From: Mimachlamys varia
Lineage: Eukaryota > Mollusca > Bivalvia > Pectinida > Pectinidae
Assembly (NCBI GenBank): GCA_947623455.1
Contig: OX392527.1
Span: 13,326,001 to 13,390,000 of the forward strand
DNA length: 64,000 nt
Direction of reading: 5' to 3'
Shown one piece after another: positions 1 to 13,000 of the stretch. Position 1 is the stretch's first letter. The number at the start of each line of letters is the position of its first letter. A program made the translations under genes and the position numbers. Under the pieces are notes generated by a model, which searched no databases, was not told the DNA's origin, and saw only the letters and a program-made list of their open reading frames with translations.

Positions 1-286
1 TCTAATTTGGTGAAGGTTATCTTTATATCTTCCACAGTTGTGGCCTTAAACTGAAAATTTTAGTAAAATGGTATTGACGACGTTGGAGAGCCTGGTCTAA
101 CACAATTTGAAATTAGAAAAAAAGGGAGGGGGAATAATTAAATATCAGAACGGGGGCATTCCTGTCACACTGACACATCCAGCCATTTAAACCCTTTTTA
201 AGCCAGGTTTCACCTTTCTGCATTTTTTTATGCTTACGATTGCTGGTATCATATGACATACGTATCTGATTTTTGAAAAAAAATTT

Positions 287-477
287 GCCCTGGTTTCATC
301 AACGTTCCTTAACTTAAGGAAATTCCTTAACTTAAAAATCTCCACAGGAAAACATTACAGAATTTAAGGGGAAAATCCTTAGTTAAGGAACTTTCCTTAA
401 ATTCTGTAATGCTTTCCTATGGAGATTTTTAAGTTAAGGAGTTTCCTTAAGTTAAGGAATGTTGATGAAACCGGGGC
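287..477. repeat. Long imperfect palindrome (about 190 bp)
   Basis: Arms of roughly 90 bp pair across a very short centre near 380. The left arm begins GCCCTGGTTTCATCAAC and the right arm ends GTTGATGAAACCGGGGC; both are full of CTTAA/TTAAG blocks. It looks like a foldback-type non-autonomous element. Confidence 0.75.
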
Positions 478-604
478 CTGCAGGTAGGGCGTAATAATTA
501 TACCTGCTGCCCCCATAGCATGATCGAAGAAGGCGACTAAACTTGGGATCTTATCTTTTCCATTCTTTCTAAACAGCTTTCTTCTTTCTAATGTCTTTCT
601 TGAC

Positions 605-975
605 TTAACCTCACTTTTAGCCTTTAGTTGAGCGTTCGCTCCAGTGAGGAAGGCTGTGGGTTATGTCCCCAGGCCGAGACATACCGGGGTTTTTAACAAT
701 GGTAGTTACTGCCCCCTGCTTGATGTTCAGCATTATGGGAATGGAACGACTGGTTCGGCCGTTGTCAGTATTATGTGACCGGATGGGGTGTTCTGCTTGG
801 GGCCTTCGGCAGTATACTTCAGTGTGACAGCACTTTAAATCGGCAAAATACACGAACATACCACAGCCTCCCAGGCAAATACACAACCTCTCAACACATG
901 ATATACATACCCTGGCTGTTATTGGGACGTAAAATCGACCTAATAACAAAAAAAAACTTCTCCTAACCCTCGCCC
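605..975 (+). mobile_element. SINE-like dispersed unit
   Basis: Runs from a tRNA-like start (GTGAGGAAGGCTGTGGGTT region) through GTTGTCAGTATTATGTGACC to a short A-rich end. I recognise this as resembling repeats common in bivalve genomes, from recollection only. ORFs across it are not coding. Confidence 0.5.
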
Positions 976-1975
976 TTTAAAGGAAATGTTTATTGTAAAT
1001 TAAAAAGAGGGTTATTAGCCATTGGATTACAGTTCTAATTAGGAATGTCTTTTTATGGTTGATTTCTCACCTTTTCATACATGTGTACATTATCAGGTTT
1101 TCTATGTAAGTCTAATATATATGTATGTTGTTCTAGAATGTCATAGTTTCTTAATTAACTTTTTCAATGTATTGCTTGTTTTTAAATATGCTGTTTCATG
1201 TCTTTTGTACGGTTTCATTTTCTAAACCATGCTGCCATTGATCCATGGCAAATTCCTATTATGTTTGAGGAGTTTTTGTGGCACATTATCAGTTAATGTA
1301 ATGCTAGAGATTTCTTGGACATTATCATTTTCTGCCACTGCCTGCAGTTTTGTGAGTCTGCTCTTTAGATTTGTATTTGTCCCAGTTTGCTTTGTTACAT
1401 TTGTAAACTTTCTGTGGTTTAGTCATTCTACTAGACTAGTCGTGATCTGTTTGGTGTATTGTTGGGAATATGCTGACCTTCTTCAAGATATTTAGGACTT
1501 TGGTAGTCCGAAGGGTTCTGACTCTCTTATCCGCTGGCGGCTCTCAGTACTTTCATTGCTATGGTGGTCAAGGATGATTCAAGATTTGATGAAAAGAAGT
1601 TATCGCTAAACATGTCCAAGAAATACAAAACAGTGTACGTTTGGATCAGAGTCAGGGATCGTATACGTTGGACATTCCAATCGATATATCTAAAATTAAA
1701 GGTTCGTGCTAATATAATTGAAGCTTTAAAATATTTATAGATTCTGCCGATGGGCATATTAATTTGTATAGTGAATAGATAATTAATTCCGAAAGGCAGG
1801 CGGTCGTATGCACATATCGACATTTTTACGCGTATTATTGACATATATTACTGCAAAGACTAATTCTGTTCAGTCCTATATGTATAAAACAGTTGAATGA
1901 TGCAGTTTAGTTCTTATATTTTAATTAATAAATTAAAAGGCGCAGCACATGTTTGTGTGTGTGTTACCTAAATCT
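976..1975. other. AT-rich spacer, nothing recognised
   Basis: No supported gene, RNA or array. Small ORFs on both strands have no recognisable domain. Confidence 0.5.
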
Positions 1976-1977
1976 GG

Positions 1978-2045
1978 TGACAGACTCCGTTGGTAGATTC
2001 TTTAGTCCTTGAGGTTTGCTGGGGGGCTTGATGGCCAGTTATCTC
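1978..2045. repeat. Dispersed repeat copy, partner at 51100-51165
   Basis: CAGACTCC...TAGTCCTTGAGGTTTGCTGG is matched by the reverse complement of the segment around 51108-51162. Confidence 0.5.
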
Positions 2046-2489
2046 AGTTGAGTAGTGGCATGGTTCATTATACACTTCCGTAGTACTCGATTTGAAATTA
2101 TACAGTACTCTTCAACTGCTACATTTCAACATTATAGTACAGAGATTCGTGAAGCTACATGTATTGTTAAGAAAGGGAAAATTAACATTAGGAAAATCGT
2201 TAAAGAGTAAGCCAACATTAGGAGATGGCCTGATGTAGAGGGTGCTGTAGTGGTCTTAGTTTCAAGTTCAGCAGGGTACGTATTAATGCTAGTATCCATC
2301 AGGCAATAAAATTTATTCATTGGTAGTGGGTATTCGCACCAGTCCAGTTCAGTAAATGGCACAGAAAAACGTAATTAACGTTATAGCCTGCGCTTCAGAA
2401 ATCTGAAAGCTTAAACAAGCGGCTAGGTAGATATTAACTGTAGTGTGTTATGAAGAATCTGTCATATGTCGCAATGGAACCAACGATGT

Positions 2490-2750
2490 TCGGTGGCCGA
2501 GCGGTTATAAGGTGTCCCGACATTCTACCGTTAGCCCTCCACCTCTGGGTTGCGAGTTCGAATCCCACGTGGGGTATTTGCCAGGTACTCTTTATCCCGA
2601 ATTCGACGGGAACGTTTAGGAAACTTTGATTTATCCGAGAATGCGAGATAAGCTATTTCAATTCATGTATGGTATAAAGTTTGACAGGGCTGATGACGAA
2701 ATGGATCATCGAGTTATGCCAGAACGTGATAACGAGGTTCGACTGTACCT
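2490..2750 (+). mobile_element. tRNA-derived SINE
   Basis: GGTGGCCGAGCGGTTA is an excellent A box and GAGTTCGAATCCCAC an excellent B box, spaced as in a leucine-type tRNA with a long variable region. A non-tRNA body (TTGCCAGGTACTCTTTATCC onward) continues without a CCA or terminator, so this is a SINE and not a tRNA gene. Confidence 0.72.
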
Positions 2751-3253
2751 AGATTAGTGAAAAACTTTATTTGTTTATTCCAACACTTCTTGAAACAGAT
2801 ATCATGTTGGCATTTTACTCGAAGGGTTTTACGCTTAAGATTATACAGAAAAGTGGTCGTTTTTGATGATGAACGATGTTTTGCTTTGTTAATTCTCACA
2901 GCAATGCACATACTATTTCAAACTTCTACATTTCTAGCACGGTAAAGACTGCTACCTCTACTGTTACCTTGGACTAAGTGTTAACGTGCAGATGGGTCGT
3001 TTTTAGGTTTCAATGTACTAACAGTTATATGTGTGTAGTATTCCAGTGATGTACTACAATAATGTATGCTTTACTCATATACAATGATGTATGTTTTGTA
3101 GCAGATCCAAATCGTCGCACTGCATGTTCTGTTGAAGAGATTTGTTTTAAACAGCTCACCATTTGGAACACATTTATATACGGGTACACTTTTTGTGATA
3201 ACAGGTCGAGGTATTTATATAAATGTTACGTGTTAAGTTGGCGACAGAAAATT

Positions 3254-3654
3254 AAAGGCCCAATATACGTAACTTAAGGGACATTTTCGTGATTCTGAAA
3301 AATTCTGAAAAAAATCCAGTTGATAACCATGCAAAAATAAACCTAAAACGAAGTAAACCTGAGCGGTAACTAACAAGAAACTCTTGACAGAAAAATCCAA
3401 AGAACTGGAAATAATTCAGGTGGGGCCCACTTCAACAACAAGCCAAAGGTAGAAGAAGGTTCAAAATGGACGCGTGTTTACAAATACTTTTTTTTAGTAC
3501 CGAGTTTCAACTACTGCTGTACCGGTAACCGCGTAAGAATTCATCTTGAATATTGCTGATATCAGCTAATCTGAACTAAATCTATAAATAGAATAAGTTA
3601 TTAGGCTTGACTTTCGCTTCAACTTTTGCCGAAAGTTACGTATATTGGGCCTTT
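3254..3654 (+). mobile_element. 401-bp terminal-inverted-repeat element (MITE), copy 1
   Basis: Ends are AAAGGCCCAATATACGTAAC and GTTACGTATATTGGGCCTTT, near-perfect inverted repeats. TTAA flanks both ends if the repeat is taken to start AGGCCC, which would fit a piggyBac-type target site. No coding capacity. An inverted copy lies at 60916-61303. Confidence 0.85.
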
Positions 3655-3755
3655 AAAAGCAGGATTGTGATATACATGTATGCCATTAACAAATCTGAAC
3701 TCTCTTGTGTAAAATTACAGAAATCAAAATAACATAACTAACAGTATGAGTAGAT

Positions 3756-3761
3756 TTTATT
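3756..3761 (-). terminator. Polyadenylation signal of iGluR A
   Basis: AATAAA on the minus strand, about 95 nt downstream of the TAA at 3855. The 401-bp inverted-repeat element begins about 100 bp further on. Confidence 0.6.
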
Positions 3762-3854
3762 CAATCTATAAAATGTACAAATGGACAAAGTCAGATCTGC
3801 ATGTAATTTATAACTGATTTAAGACGAGAAAGAAATGTTACGGATGAGCAGTTT

Positions 3855-4004
3855 TTATAGAGATGATGTATTTACGGAGTCACGTATTTCATATGAAGGC
3901 AGTCTTGATAATGTAACATCACTGACATCGGAGAGTTTTTTCGTCTGGTGTGGAATTCGGCGAACGTCCCGTTCTTCGGTTTGATTATTTTCGGCGATGA
4001 ATGG
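3855..4004 (-). CDS. iGluR A exon 13: cytoplasmic tail and stop
   Basis: 150 nt, 49 codons plus TAA. Begins PFIAENNQTEERDVRR after acceptor ATGTTTCAG and ends DSVNTSSL. The tail is charged with many Ser and Thr. An AATAAA lies about 95 nt after the stop. The exon was found by scanning for an acceptor whose phase matched exon 12. Confidence 0.82.
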   Translation of the reverse strand, partial: PFIAENNQTEERDVRRIPHQTKKLSDVSDVTLSRLPSYEIRDSVNTSSL

Positions 4005-7000
4005 CTGAAACATAGAAATAACGACTAAAGTTTAAATAGAAAAAGTGATCTTTCGTGGAAATCGAGAGTGTTAATGCAATGCGATGTTTTAATGTTATGA
4101 ATCCTTAAAGTTTTTGGGCGTTATTTCTTAACGTAATGATTCCTAAAGTTTCTGAATTTTGTTTCTTAATCTATTGAATCTTAAAGCTCTGGGCGTTATT
4201 TTTTAATGTTATCAATCATAAAGGTTCTGTATGTAATTTCTTAATCAACCCTAAAGGGTTTGTGTGTTATTTCTATATCTAATGAATCCCAAAGGTTCTG
4301 GGTGTTATTTTTCAATGTAATGAATCACAAATATTCTGGGTGTTATTTCTTGATTTAATCAACACTAAAGATCCTTGGTGTTATTTCTATATCTAATGAA
4401 TCACAAATATTCTGGGTGTTATTTCTTATTGTAATCAACACTAAAGATCCTTGGTGTTATTTCTATATCTAATGAATCACAAATATTCTGGGTGTTATTT
4501 CTACTTGTTGTGATTGAGATGATGCCTCAATTGTCACTTTCAGGACACGAAATTAACTGGATGTGACTTAGATTTACCTGGCGTGTGTCGTCGATGAAGC
4601 AAAAGACGCTTACTCTTCCGCAACACCTAGATTTACAATCTTGTACTTTTTCAAGGGTTTCCGTGTAAATATTTTCTAGATATATGTTGACGCCTTGGTA
4701 TTCTCTGACTTCTTGTTTTATCGTGTAATTAGACCTTATGACGTTTGGTGTAGTTTTGTATATATAATGTAATCCATCCAAATTGCTCTGGATGTTATTT
4801 TGGAATTTAATCTGATCGGGCGTTATTATGTACCACTACAAAAACACCCGATTAGGATGAATGTACACCAGAAATGGTGTCATATATAATTGAAATTATT
4901 CATTATCCACTTATTTAATGATATGGACACCAAATTTTAATAAAACTGTTTGAACACAATACTTACCACAGTTGACCTTCCGCATTTGGCGATGAGAAGC
5001 TCAGCACCCAGGATGAACACACTGAGTAGACACCCACCGCCTATCACAATGAAGATACCACCCAGAGCATTTAATGTCAAACCATCGCTGTCGTCAACAT
5101 TTGTACAAGTGATGTTGTTGCTCTCCCACCATTTCTCCTTTAGCTTTGTCAGTAGGGTTGTGGACTGAATGGAAAGTATTCTACAGAAACAAGAACATCG
5201 CACAAACCGTAAGACAAATGTTTGTATAGTTCTGCAGTTTAAGAACGATGGAATTAGTAATTTTGAAAAGAATATCTTGAAATATTTTTATCCTTAAATT
5301 GATTTTATTTAATTCTTAACGACTACCAGAAAAAAAATTATACATTAATTCAGACTGGAAGTGATCTCGGGAATACTTACGCACTAGATATTTCTTTAAC
5401 TTTTGGCGAATTTTGTGGTAGGACGAAAGCGTAAGGTTTTGCACTGAACATTGTTCCCACAGAGAGCAGCCCACACCGTCGGCTCATTTCAAACTTTATC
5501 ATAGGAGTTTCATGGAAGAGGACGAAATTGCCTTCTAAGACTTTGGCGATGCCTTCTTCTGTGTTGAAGACGTAGCCCGTCTCTTGTATTGACTGCCAGA
5601 GTTTGATGTACTTGTCTCCCAGCGGGTAGTCCCACACAGCGTACTGTGTCAGAGCAGAACTGGAGTCCGAAGAAAAACTCACATCCTTCCAATAACTATA
5701 GAAGCCCGCCTCGATCTTCGCCATTCTCTGGAAGTACGTCTCGCCTACTGTTCCTTTTTGTACTGTGTATTGATAGGCGGACTGGCTCACCAGATCGTCC
5801 AGGGACTCGACCGGCGACGCTAAACGTGATGACGTCAAGAATGCAGCAAGATTGGCAGTGTAGGCACTCATTATAATCTGACAGAAGAACCAGAAACCAG
5901 CAACAACTAGACGTGTGGATGTCATCGAAGGGTGATGTTGTGGGCCTGAAATTTTACATAAAATAAACAGAAATTAATAACAAACTTAGTCATCAACATT
6001 ATAGTATGAGAGTAGCACATCATTTAAATATAATTCAATTGGAACACCTTTTTATATCAATTTGCATATTTTTACGAGTACGTTTTATACTGTCCAGTCT
6101 TCTCAAAAATGAAGTGAAGTAATGCTTTGTTAATTCTTTATTATGAAGTCATTCAATCGTAATATGCAGTGAACTAACCTAATAGGTGTATGCGGTATTC
6201 AGTCAAATATACTATATATCTAAAATAATAAATGTGATATCACAATGTACACAAACCTGCTATAGCGACGGACATGGTGACGAACCAGAACGAGTTTTTA
6301 ATGGTGAACTTCTCCTTTGATTCGTGTTCTGTGTCCTCCTCGGTAAGGTATTTATATTTGAACCTGTGGAACACACAGAGGATGACGACTGTGACGATGA
6401 GGAGGCTCAACCACACGCCCCATGCGAGTTCCGTGAAGACAGTGACGAACACAAACAGGGACGGTGGTTCTCTGATGTCTTTTGTCAGGATCTGGAGTCC
6501 TGCGTAGTCGTAGTATGGGGCTGTGAAGTCAATCACAGCCTCACGCTCGGCTGTCACCGATATTGGACCTGCTCCCATGTCAGCCGCCTGTAATAGGATA
6601 TTGATATCAGATTCTGCACAATGGCGTGGATTGATTGTCACCGAATAGCCTAATATTGATATTTCACCTCAGGTTTAACTTAGAGGACTTGACTTTTACT
6701 TGGTTGTCGTTGATGAAGCAGAAAACGCTAACCCTTCCGAAATACCTGTTCTTATTCTCTTATACCTTTTCAAAAGTCTCCGTGTAAATCTTTCATTTGT
6801 TCACATTTTGTCTCAATTTCGATTGATTTTGAATTCGGATTAAGATTTTATTGACGCTTTCGGATTCTCTTAATTTTCTTAATCGACATTGAATACCTTT
6901 ATGAGATCATGATAACTAGCATTGAATATCAAATTCGACTTGTGCCAATGGCTTTAATCGTTTTACACTTACTCCTGTTGCTACTTGTCCGATGACCCCT

Positions 7001-10000
7001 GACCAGGTTCCGTTTGACCTCAGAACTCCGTATTCATTGTCTGGCACCTCGTATATCTCGTACTGAAATCCACTCCGTCTTGCCAACTCATGTAGGACGT
7101 CAATGGTATAGCCCTCGTAGCTGATGGTTCCGTCGCCATGTAGTACACGCTGAACAAATGGAGGTTCCTGTAATGTTAGATGTTATTGGGTTAGTATTCC
7201 AGCGATGTTCTTCTTAATAAGGAATGCCTATTCCATTAGATAACACTGTATTCTTATACATATACTTCACAAGCTATGTGTCTCGTCACAAAAATTATAT
7301 ATCGTTTATTATCGTTAAACTAAATATATGGAAATCAATTACATCTTTAAAAGTAACTTATTAAATATACGTACATGTATGACAACAACCCTTAACACTG
7401 GTGGCGGTGGGGGTTCAAATAAATCTTCTGGGTTTTCATAAAGAGTTGTCTGCCCAGCGGCGACTTCTCCTATCTGTGGAAATACATTAATAATCAAAAA
7501 GTCTGCATCAGTAAACCAAACAGTTCAAGTGACTTCTAACCATTATTTCAAAATATAATGACGTTATTGCTAGTGCAGTTATTGTTGATAAATGTACCTA
7601 AGTATTAGTATAATGTAGTTATTAATTTTGCAAAATAAAAATATAAAACGATACTTATATTTATAACTGCTCATCGTTTAAACTCCTAATATAAAAGTCC
7701 TTTGTTATTCAAATGTTCTTGTTTACTACATAAGTATACAGTACAACTGAATATAACCGAAGAATTTGTTCTAGCATATGAAGTTTGAAATCATGAACAC
7801 GTTTTGATATTGCTGGTCTTTCTGTTATTAGTATCCCTAGAGGTACCTACCACTGTGGAACTATTAAATGTGGTGTGCTTTGAGATGCTGATTGTGGGTT
7901 GGCGTCTTCTGTTTGATGATGAATACCAATTGAAATATTCCTGAAATAAACAGATGCATGTGTACAAAACAACAAAGCTGATTTATAACTGATGACTACT
8001 ATTTATCTACAGCAGGCGATAGATCTGGTGTGTGGAAGATATCAGCGATTCCTGTCTATACAGATGAATTTCGTCGTAATATTACCAGGTAAGAAGTTAA
8101 TTACATTGATCTACTTGAATGATTCAAATATTGAATCATTACAACTTTTTATCTCTTCGATCATATTTGATTTGATCTATGTGTATTACGTCCATCTCTA
8201 AAAGCATTATATACCTCAGATTCACAGTTTCAGAAAGGTAAATTCGTATTAAATAGATGTTTATTTCATTCAATTAATTTGAATGTTACTGTGTTAACGT
8301 AAGTGCAAAACAATAACACATACCATACCGGTCGCATTCGAGCTAGCATTCGCATGCTCAAATGTTTCCACTGCACCTTTGATGAAATTTAAAGCGTCAA
8401 CCCAAAGAGGCTGCAAAAAGACAAAACATTACATGTCTTCAGGTTTGGTTGGATACTATACACATGGAATTTCATGTTTTAAACAGAGGTAATCGTTTGT
8501 TGATTTTGAGATTGTCAATAAGGCAACAGTATCGTGCATTTTAACCCTAAGTAGTTTTAAAGTTATTAATCACGAGTACTCTGACACATCTCAAACTCAA
8601 CAATAGTATGTCCGTTCACACTACCGATGTCTCAAACAAGGTAATAGCCTGTTTGTTTACACTATGTATATGGGTCGTAGAATTGAATAAAAAAATCTTT
8701 CTGATGTGCTATCACCAAAATGTAAACTTGAGTGACAGATGGTCAATAAATAAGAACGACCTTACCGTAGTGTTTGCCGTATAATAGCCTCCGACACAAA
8801 TGTATGATATGTTCAGTTGTCTCGGACAGGTTTCCGAGTCTACTGGTACTAGTATCCATTCATTTTTCAACATCTTCACTGTCTGTTCCATCTAGTCAAC
8901 AAAACAAAGTGTATGAAGCACCGAGCCTGGATTTCATTGATGTTAAATGATTCAGAAATCAGACACATGATTAAGCTCAGTTATAATCGTATCATACAAA
9001 TATCAACAAGGTAAGGTAAACTGTTCATTAATTCTTTGATCATTGTTACAAAATGTCTTCCCTTTGTTATCAAAAGCTGCAGTTCACGGTGTTAAATAAT
9101 TGAAACTATGTTGTTTGTTTATAGAGATAGTATTCAAAACAATGTTAAGAAAGCAATCACCAACCCCTATTGTTTATAAGTAGGACAAATCCTATATATT
9201 TCATATGTTTAAATCCATCGAAAGAGTTCGTTGAGTTGTTAAAAGTATTAACTCACCTGATTGAAGAAATGTAGGATCTGTAGGTAAGGGGCGAGGATCA
9301 CCACCCGTCTTGTGTTTATAAGTAGACGTCTAGCTGCTCTCTCCTCCGATACTAATTCGTTGATGTTATAAACCATTATCTCACTCTCACTATTATTCTT
9401 TGTTTCAAATATGCTGGGATCCAGTTCTGTTGGCAAAGAGACATGTCCTATAATAGGCTTGCCAGTAACACATAATCAAATATTACTAAGTACATAAAAA
9501 GCCAAACGAAAACCGAAGCAACACCACAGCACCAGAATTAAGAGTAAAAAAACAACACCAGAAGTAAGAGTAAAAAAAGGAAACAACACCAGAAGTAAGA
9601 GTAAAAAAGAAAACAACACCAGAAGTAAGAGTAAAAACGAAAACAACACCAGAAGTAAGAGTAAAACAAGAAAACAACACCAGAAGTAAGAGTAAAAAAA
9701 GGAAAACAACACCAGAAGTAAAAGTAAAACAGGAAACAACACCAGAAAAGTAAGAGTAAAATAGAAAAAAACCCACCAGAAGTGAAAGTAAAAAAAGAAA
9801 ACAACACCAGAAGTAAGAGTAAAAACAAGAAAACAACACCAGAAGTAAGAGTAAAACAAGAAAACAACAACAGAAGTAAGAGTAAAAACAAGAAAACAAC
9901 ACCAGAAGTAAGAGTAAAGAAAGAAAACAACACCAGAAGTAAGAATAAAATAAGGAAACAACACCAGAAGTAAGAGTAAAAAAGGGAACAACACCAGAAG

Positions 10001-13000
10001 TAAGAGTAAAAAAAAGGAAAACAACACCAGAAGTAAGAGTAAAAAAGGAAACAACACCAGAAAAGTAAGAGTAAAATAGAAAAAAAAACACCAGAAGTAA
10101 GAGTAAAATAGAAAAACAACACCAGAAGTAAGAGTAAAAATAAGAAAACAACACCAGAAATAAGAGTAAAAAAAGGAAAACAACACCAGAAGTAAGAGTA
10201 AAAAAGGAAAACAACACCAGAAGTAAGAGTAAAAAAGGAAACAACACCAGAAAAGTAAGAGTAAAAAAGAAAACAACACCAGAAATAAGAGTAAAAAAAG
10301 GAAAACAACACCAGAAGTAAGAGTAAAATAGAAAAACAACACCAGAAGTGAGAGTAAAAAAAGAAAACAACACCAGAAGTAAGAGTAAAAAAGAAAAACA
10401 ACACCAGAAGTTAGAGTAAAAAAGGAAAACAACACCAGAAGTAAGAGTAAAAAAAGGAAACAACACCAAAAGTAAGAGTAAAAAAGAAAACAACACCAGA
10501 AGTAAGAGTAAAAAAAGGAAACATCACCAGAAATAAGAGTAAAAAAGGGAACAACACCAGAAGTAAGAGTAAAGAAAGAAAACAACACCAGAAGTAAGGG
10601 TAAAAAAGGGAAAACAACACCAGAAGTAAGAGTAAAAATAAAGAAAACAACACCAGAAGTAAGAGTAAAAAAGAAAACAACAACAGAAATAAGAGTAAAA
10701 TGGGAACAACACCAGAAGTAAAAGTAAAAAAGGGAACAACACCAGAAGTAAGAGTAAAAAAAGAAAACAACACCAGAAGTAAGAGTAAAAAAGGAAAACA
10801 ACAACAGAAATAAGAGTGAAATGGGAACAACACCAGAAGTAAAAGTAAAAAAGGGAACAACACCAGAAGTAAGAGTAAAAAAAGAAAACAACACCAGAAG
10901 TAAGAGTAAAAAAGAAAACAACAACAGAAATAAGAGTAAAATGGGAACAACACCAGAAGTAAAAGTAAAAAAGGGAACAACACCAGAAGTAAGAGTAAAA
11001 AAAGAAAACAACACCAGAAGTAAGAGTAAAAAAGGAAAACAACACCAAAAAATGCTAACAGATCACGTTCTCAACTCTCGCAAAAGATATATATCATGTT
11101 CTGACAAGCGTGAATTACTAAACAATACACTGTACACGATCTGATTACATGTTTGATTTTGTAGGAAAGACATGGGTGTATATGATACATGATTGATTTA
11201 ACGTCTTTTTTTTTAATTTTTAACAAGCAGTTTAATGAACAATTGAAATGGAATCTGACAGCTTTATCGTATATGGATGCTTATAAAAGGACACTAATGA
11301 AGCTGTACATAAGCATTTACCGTAGGCTGAATCAAAAAGGACAAGTTTGACTTCAGACGTAGTGCCGCCTTTTTCATACATGTCTACGACGGGTTGTAAA
11401 ATGTTTGAAGGGGAAGTACGGAATGTGATTGGATGGCACTCTGATGACGCTTCAGCTGATGATGTGATATAGGGTATGTCTTTCGCCATTGCTGCTCCAC
11501 AATTCGTCAGATCTATAGTTGATGTTAAATCCAGGACAATTTTCCAGTCGTTCACGTTATTGATTCGTTCTTTTTCAACTACATAATGACACAAGAAATA
11601 ATGTTATTTTAACTTGTGCTATTAAAGTTCCCACATCTAAAACCTGACCGTCGCATCGTAGCATTTTATTTCCGACCTGTTACTGCACTGATTAAGATGT
11701 TCAGTTAATGACAGGGATATACACTTTTTATTTTTGCATCTTTATTTTTTCTTTTAAATATGCTGTTCGAATTAAGGTCAAATGAACAATTGATATATGT
11801 AAAATTAAATCTGAAATTATTTGATAGATAAATTTTGCCTCTTCTGAATACGTGTACATGATTATCTATCACTGATCAGACTTTGATTGGGAAGTCATCT
11901 GAATTAAAAGCATTTCTGATCATCCCCTTGTACTGAACACATATTAATGCAGATGAAATTTACTTGATAAGGATATGTCACAAATCCAATGAGGATGACA
12001 ACGAGGTACATATCTTTCATCTGTAAATCCCAAGCTCGTGTCCAAGTCTGTAAAAAGTAATTTTTGTACTTACCAAACAAGTTGTAGTCGATGGTAATGT
12101 TTTTAGCTGTGAAATGTAGGGAAACAGGAATGTTCAGTGTCCAGGAGGCGATTTCCTTCTCCATCAACATCCTGATATGGTGTGTCTCGTTTCCCCAGTC
12201 GTCGAATACATACGTGTCTGGGAGAACAAACATTACATTCAATGATGATCATAGATGAAGATGACGATGATGGTGATTGTAGTCAAGTGATGATGGTAGT
12301 GACGTTGAGGATGATTACGGTCATGTTTGTGGTCATGATGATAGGGATTAAATCATGGTGATGATGATGACTGCAGTCAGGATTGTGATACTTACTATCA
12401 TGATGATGATGATGATGGTGAGGATGTTCATAGATGATGATCATGGTGATTGTAGTCAATACAAGGACACATTATGCCAACACATTAGTGTCACCACACA
12501 CGCAAAAAAAGCTCGTGTCATATGAAACTCATTTGATAAAGTCGATTAGTCATGGGCATGAATGCAAGATCCTCTATATATATCATGATTAATAGTGCAA
12601 TGTGCATCATTTCTAAAGCGCTCTATATAATTTGTAAAATAAAGAATGGCTTACAATCACCATTATGCATGAAACTAAAATATTACAATATCAAAGTGCA
12701 TACAAATACATAAATGGATAAATAAATGTCAATATATTCATGTCGTCTATTTAGAGAGCCTAAAATGCAAAGGTGAAAAAGTGCGTCTTCAATAGCGGAT
12801 GGTAATCTATTCCACAACGCGGGCGAAACTCTCCCAAAGAACTGGTTTCCTGATGTCAGAATACGGGATTTTGGAACACACAACAGTGACGGCTGATGCA
12901 GAGTAACGCGCTCCTGTATGTACTGGGGAGCGGTTCCATTCAGAGTCTTGTATGCGTAAACCAAGATTCTGTACCGTACAGGTTATATAGCAAAGGAGGA

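Noticed and set aside
2490..2580. Functional leucine tRNA gene
   Set aside because: Both promoter boxes are good, but the body continues into non-tRNA sequence without a proper 3' acceptor stem and terminator, as in a SINE.
4527..4781. 84-aa ORF as a terminal exon of iGluR A
   Set aside because: It is a copy of the dispersed module; the acceptor at 4005 with a matching phase and a polyadenylation signal gives a better last exon.
8323..8329. Donor GTATGG for exon 6 of iGluR A
   Set aside because: Using it shifts exon 7 into a frame with an early stop; the overlapping GTATGT keeps the frame.
9476..11048. ORFs up to 512 aa reading FFTLTSGVV repeats
   Set aside because: Low-complexity translation of an intronic minisatellite; several overlapping frames are open and unit lengths vary.
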